A stretch of DNA of 24,726 nt, from contig JASLIG010000005.1 of assembly GCA_030152805.1 (NCBI GenBank), forward strand, positions 1-24,726. The letters are read 5' to 3'. The notes under the pieces are model-generated. The model worked only from the letters and a program-made list of their open reading frames with translations. It was not told the DNA's origin and made no database searches. The DNA is from Solirubrobacterales bacterium. Lineage in GTDB: Bacteria > Actinomycetota > Thermoleophilia > Solirubrobacterales > 70-9. Positions 22,742 through 24,726 of the stretch are shown piece after piece; the stretch's first letter is position 1, and every line of letters starts with the position of its first letter. A program made the position numbers and the translations under genes.

Positions 22742-23204
22742 CGGCAAGGCGGGAGTAGCCGCCTTGTGCACGCTGCTTCTTGCCGTAGCTGCTGGCTGCG
22801 GCGAAGGTCAAGGTGTTGCAAAGGACGCTGTCGTCACCACTTATGTCGAAGCTCCGTTGTGCGATGGCGCGAGGCAAGAGCTTCGAGCGCATGGTGGGCG
22901 AGCTGGAGATCTACGGGTTCAAGCGATCTGCCTTCCGGACCCTTCCAGCCCGAAGAAGCTCGATCTCGCAACCCTCGGCGCCAACGCCCGCCGAGCCACC
23001 GAGGACTCGACCGCCGTCGCTTATTTGGAAGCCCTCAACCCAAGGGCGGCCCGCTTCACTCGTCCGGTCCTGGAAACCGCCGAGATTTCCTGGATCTCCT
23101 CGAACTCGGGCGGGGCAGCAATGTCGCGCCTGCTCGAGCTCATCGAGTTGGGGGGTACCGGTTCATTGCGAGACCAGCTCAGGGGGGCTCTGCACCAGAC
23201 CTGA
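22734..23204 (+). CDS. Small lipoprotein, function unknown
   Basis: 156 residues. TTG 22734 overlaps the end of the phosphofructokinase gene. The signal peptide ends in a lipobox (LLLAVAAGC), so Cys22 would be lipidated and the protein tethered to the outer face of the membrane. The mature part (VVTTYVEAPLCDGARQELRAHGG, ARRATEDSTAVAYLEALNPRAARFTRPVLETAEISWISSNSGGAAMSRLLELIE) resembles a portion of a type 1 periplasmic binding protein (branched-chain amino-acid receptor fold), but is far too short for a whole one. No permease genes lie nearby. A weak hairpin (23176-23183 with 23200-23207) spans the stop codon. Confidence 0.75.
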   Translation: MASGKAGVAALCTLLLAVAAGCGEGQGVAKDAVVTTYVEAPLCDGARQELRAHGGRAGDLRVQAICLPDPSSPKKLDLATLGANARRATEDSTAVAYLEALNPRAARFTRPVLETAEISWISSNSGGAAMSRLLELIELGGTGSLRDQLRGALHQT

Positions 23205-23661
23205 GCTCTTCGAAGAAACGAGGATACTACGCCCCAGTGATAGTGAACTCGTCGGCAACGCCTGGTCGGCGCCTGTCGCCAGCAGCTGCGGGGATCATTT
23301 CCTTCCTTGGCAACCCGATCATCAACGGTCAGATCAGCCTGCCCGCCGCAGCGGGCGAAGCACCACGCTCCTGAAAAACACGGTCATGACAACGACTGTG
23401 GCCCCGGTGGAGTAGGGAGGTAGCTCCAACGTTGAAATAGTTGGGTAACGGCGCAGTAGGCAACGGCACGCACTCTCTGTCGGCGCCGTGGATCGTCGAA
23501 CTGAAGCGGCATGCTTGCTGACTCACCCGGGCGGTCAACGGAGATAGAAAACAATCCGCCCCAAAATTTGACCACGCATCCCCGAGGGGGGATGCTCGCA
23601 GCGCGCGGGGAGCGCCATGCTCTTCGCTCTAGCCGGAACCACAAAGTGAGAGGACCAAACG
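23205..23661. other. 457-bp intergenic region before the TTA-rich gene
   Basis: No convincing gene; the overlapping frames here are shadows without recognisable protein sequence. It contains a short hairpin GCATCCCC/GGGGATGC (23576-23583 with 23588-23595). The segment 23540-23570 is AT-richer than its surroundings and could hold a promoter for the downstream secreted protein, but I cannot place the boxes. Confidence 0.5.
23648..23654 (+). promoter_or_regulatory. Shine-Dalgarno site (GAGAGGA)
   Basis: GAGAGGA lies seven bases before ATG 23662 and fixes that start. This gene has a normal leader, unlike most housekeeping genes here. Confidence 0.65.
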
Positions 23662-24402
23662 ATGAACTACAGAAAGCATGGAGCCAAGCTGCTCGGCCTG
23701 CTGGCCGTGACGGCGCTCGGCGTGACGGCGCTTGCTGCATCGGCGCAGGCGGCCACGCCGGGATTCTTAATTAGCTTATTACCGGCCTTATTAGCGACGT
23801 TCACGGCCGATAACGACAACGAAATCGGCACGCTGTTAGTGCCTAAACTGAATTTCGAGATCAACTGTACAGCTTTCACGGTTGATGAAGGCCATATCGC
23901 GAGCAGCACCCACGCCAAAGCCGTGCTCTTATACACCGGATGTTCGACTTTAGAGCTCACATTACCGGAAAAAAAAGAGCTCCCTTGCCACGTAGCAGAA
24001 CCGATTAAAGCCGAAGCCTTAATCTTACCGGCTGAGCTAACCAACGGTGAACCAGCTCTCTTAGCGGAGAAAATCAAAGCCTTAATCAGGCTCTGGGAAC
24101 CGAATGCTGCTAAACCCTTAACCAACGAATGCACCCTGCCCAATGACAACACCGTTACGGGCGAGCTCTGCCTGAAGGTTGATAATAACGACAAAGTAAT
24201 AATCTTACTGTTAGCGAGCGAAGCCATTCAGAATGAATGCAAGGAAAGAAAAACCTTAGAAGCTTTAGGCGAAGAAGTAGCAAGCGGCGGCTTTAAAGAC
24301 TTACTGAAATACGGCGGCCAGGACGTCTTCGTCGACGGTAGGGCGAATGTGTCTCTGACAAATGCTCACAACGGCTTGGACCTCGGAGTCTGCTTAATAT
24401 AA
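23662..24402 (+). CDS. Secreted cysteine-containing protein with TTA-rich mature region
   Basis: 246 residues. A Sec signal peptide (1-30) has a basic N-region (NYRKHGAK), a hydrophobic core (LLGLLAVTALGVTALAA) and an AQA-A cleavage site. The mature part has seven cysteines (NCTAF, YTGCS, LPCHV, NECTL, ELCLK, NECKE, GVCLI) that may form disulfides. I recall similar secreted proteins with the same signal peptide, often in many paralogues, in Thermoleophilia; function unknown. Codon use is odd: the signal peptide uses CTG/CTC/CTT for Leu, but 20 of about 36 Leu codons in the mature part are TTA, with much AAA, GAA and AAT. This suggests a separately acquired or recombined mature domain, or strong translational control. 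No membrane helix is apparent after the signal peptide. Confidence 0.85.
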   Translation: MNYRKHGAKLLGLLAVTALGVTALAASAQAATPGFLISLLPALLATFTADNDNEIGTLLVPKLNFEINCTAFTVDEGHIASSTHAKAVLLYTGCSTLELTLPEKKELPCHVAEPIKAEALILPAELTNGEPALLAEKIKALIRLWEPNAAKPLTNECTLPNDNTVTGELCLKVDNNDKVIILLLASEAIQNECKERKTLEALGEEVASGGFKDLLKYGGQDVFVDGRANVSLTNAHNGLDLGVCLI

Positions 24403-24472
24403 GGTAGGCAGATAGGCCTTAACGCTTGATAGTAATGTTTGAATAGTAACTAGCAAGCAGCAAGTAACAGCA

Positions 24473-24510
24473 AGAACCCACACCGCTCCTATTGGAGCGG
24501 TGTGGGTTCT
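24473..24510. terminator. Strong hairpin after the TTA-rich gene
   Basis: AGAACCCACACCGCTCC (24473-24489) pairs perfectly over 17 bp with 24494-24510, with the tetraloop TATT. It lies 70 bases after the stop codon. No T-run follows, but stem length and position favour a terminator or mRNA-stabilising 3' end. Confidence 0.75.
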
Positions 24511-24517
24511 ATGAAGG

Positions 24518-24545
24518 CCAGGGAAAGACTTCCAGGGAAAGACTT
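24518..24545 (+). repeat. Tandem 14-bp direct repeat
   Basis: CCAGGGAAAGACTT occurs twice head to tail (24518-24531 and 24532-24545), directly after the hairpin. Confidence 0.85.
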
Positions 24546-24625
24546 ATAAGAGCCACGGGCGTGGGGCCGGTGGCGCAAGGAGGGAAGGACCCGGGCCGCG
24601 GCCCCCCTCGCAAGACCCAGCAGGC

Positions 24626-24632
24626 AGAGGAG
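24626..24632 (+). promoter_or_regulatory. Shine-Dalgarno site (AGAGGAG)
   Basis: AGAGGAG is five bases before ATG 24638. The earlier ATG 24633 runs into a stop after two codons, so 24638 is the start. Confidence 0.65.
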
Positions 24633-24637
24633 ATGAG

Positions 24638-24726
24638 ATGAGAGATCGAGTAAGTCGAACTGTTGAGATGGCCATCGCCGCCTTCGTGATCTCTGCTCTC
24701 GCAGTTCCCGCAATCGCCCAGGCCGT
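24638..24726 (+). CDS. Secreted protein, signal peptide only (cut by window end)
   Basis: The first 29 codons read MRDRVSRTVEMAIAAFVISA followed by LAVPAIAQA, a Sec signal peptide with a basic start, hydrophobic core and likely AQA cleavage site at about residue 29. A good ribosome site precedes it. The mature protein lies outside the window, so its function cannot be stated. Together with the lipoprotein and the TTA-rich gene it suggests a run of exported proteins at this end. Confidence 0.7.
   Translation, partial: MRDRVSRTVEMAIAAFVISALAVPAIAQA

Noticed and set aside
23205..23661. Small genes in the intergenic region
   Set aside because: Frames here lack ribosome sites, signal peptides or recognisable motifs and largely continue shadows of the lipoprotein gene.

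Overview
The window is high-GC actinobacterial chromosome. Gene content, leaderless-type promoters and a family of secreted proteins that I associate with Thermoleophilia suggest a Solirubrobacterales-like organism, probably environmental or metagenomic. That assignment is from recalled similarity only. Almost all genes lie on the + strand in tight runs with 4-bp start/stop overlaps.

Layout. (1) 1-1912: a membrane glycosyltransferase-like gene split by one in-frame TAA, lying between palindromic repeats. The extreme left edge (1-264) is a perfect 118-bp inverted repeat that may be an assembly fold-back. (2) 2031-4677: lepA, then a HadA/HadB-like pair of MaoC-fold dehydratases. (3) 4803-8699: hrcA, a shortened dnaJ, prmA, a small membrane protein and murI. 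(4) 8821-9463: a VapBC-type toxin-antitoxin pair. (5) 9469-12125: yqeY, phoH, ybeY and era. (6) 12197-20668: a tryptophan supercluster, hisIE-trpE-trpG-trpD-trpC-[HtrA-type protease]-trpF-trpB-trpA, which holds every enzyme from chorismate to tryptophan. (7) 20681-22741: a 49-residue membrane protein, a convergent SAM methyltransferase and a phosphofructokinase with pyrophosphate-type signature residues. (8) 22734-24726: a lipoprotein, a secreted cysteine-containing protein whose mature part is full of TTA leucine codons, and the signal peptide of another secreted protein cut by the window end.

Regulation. Five genes have a TANNNT hexamer exactly six bases before the start codon (hrcA, vapB, hisIE, trpF, pfp), which would place transcription start on the first base of the start codon. 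Five more have spacings of 7-9. The secreted proteins and the methyltransferase instead have clear Shine-Dalgarno sequences. The window therefore appears to mix leaderless and led mRNAs.

The most unusual feature is the number of long palindromes, both between genes (101-164, 1931-1989, 4677-4787, 12126-12183) and in frame inside genes (646-710, 1324-1447, 7176-7205). They resemble REP or Rickettsia-type palindromic elements. No CRISPR array, tRNA, rRNA, insertion sequence or prophage was seen.
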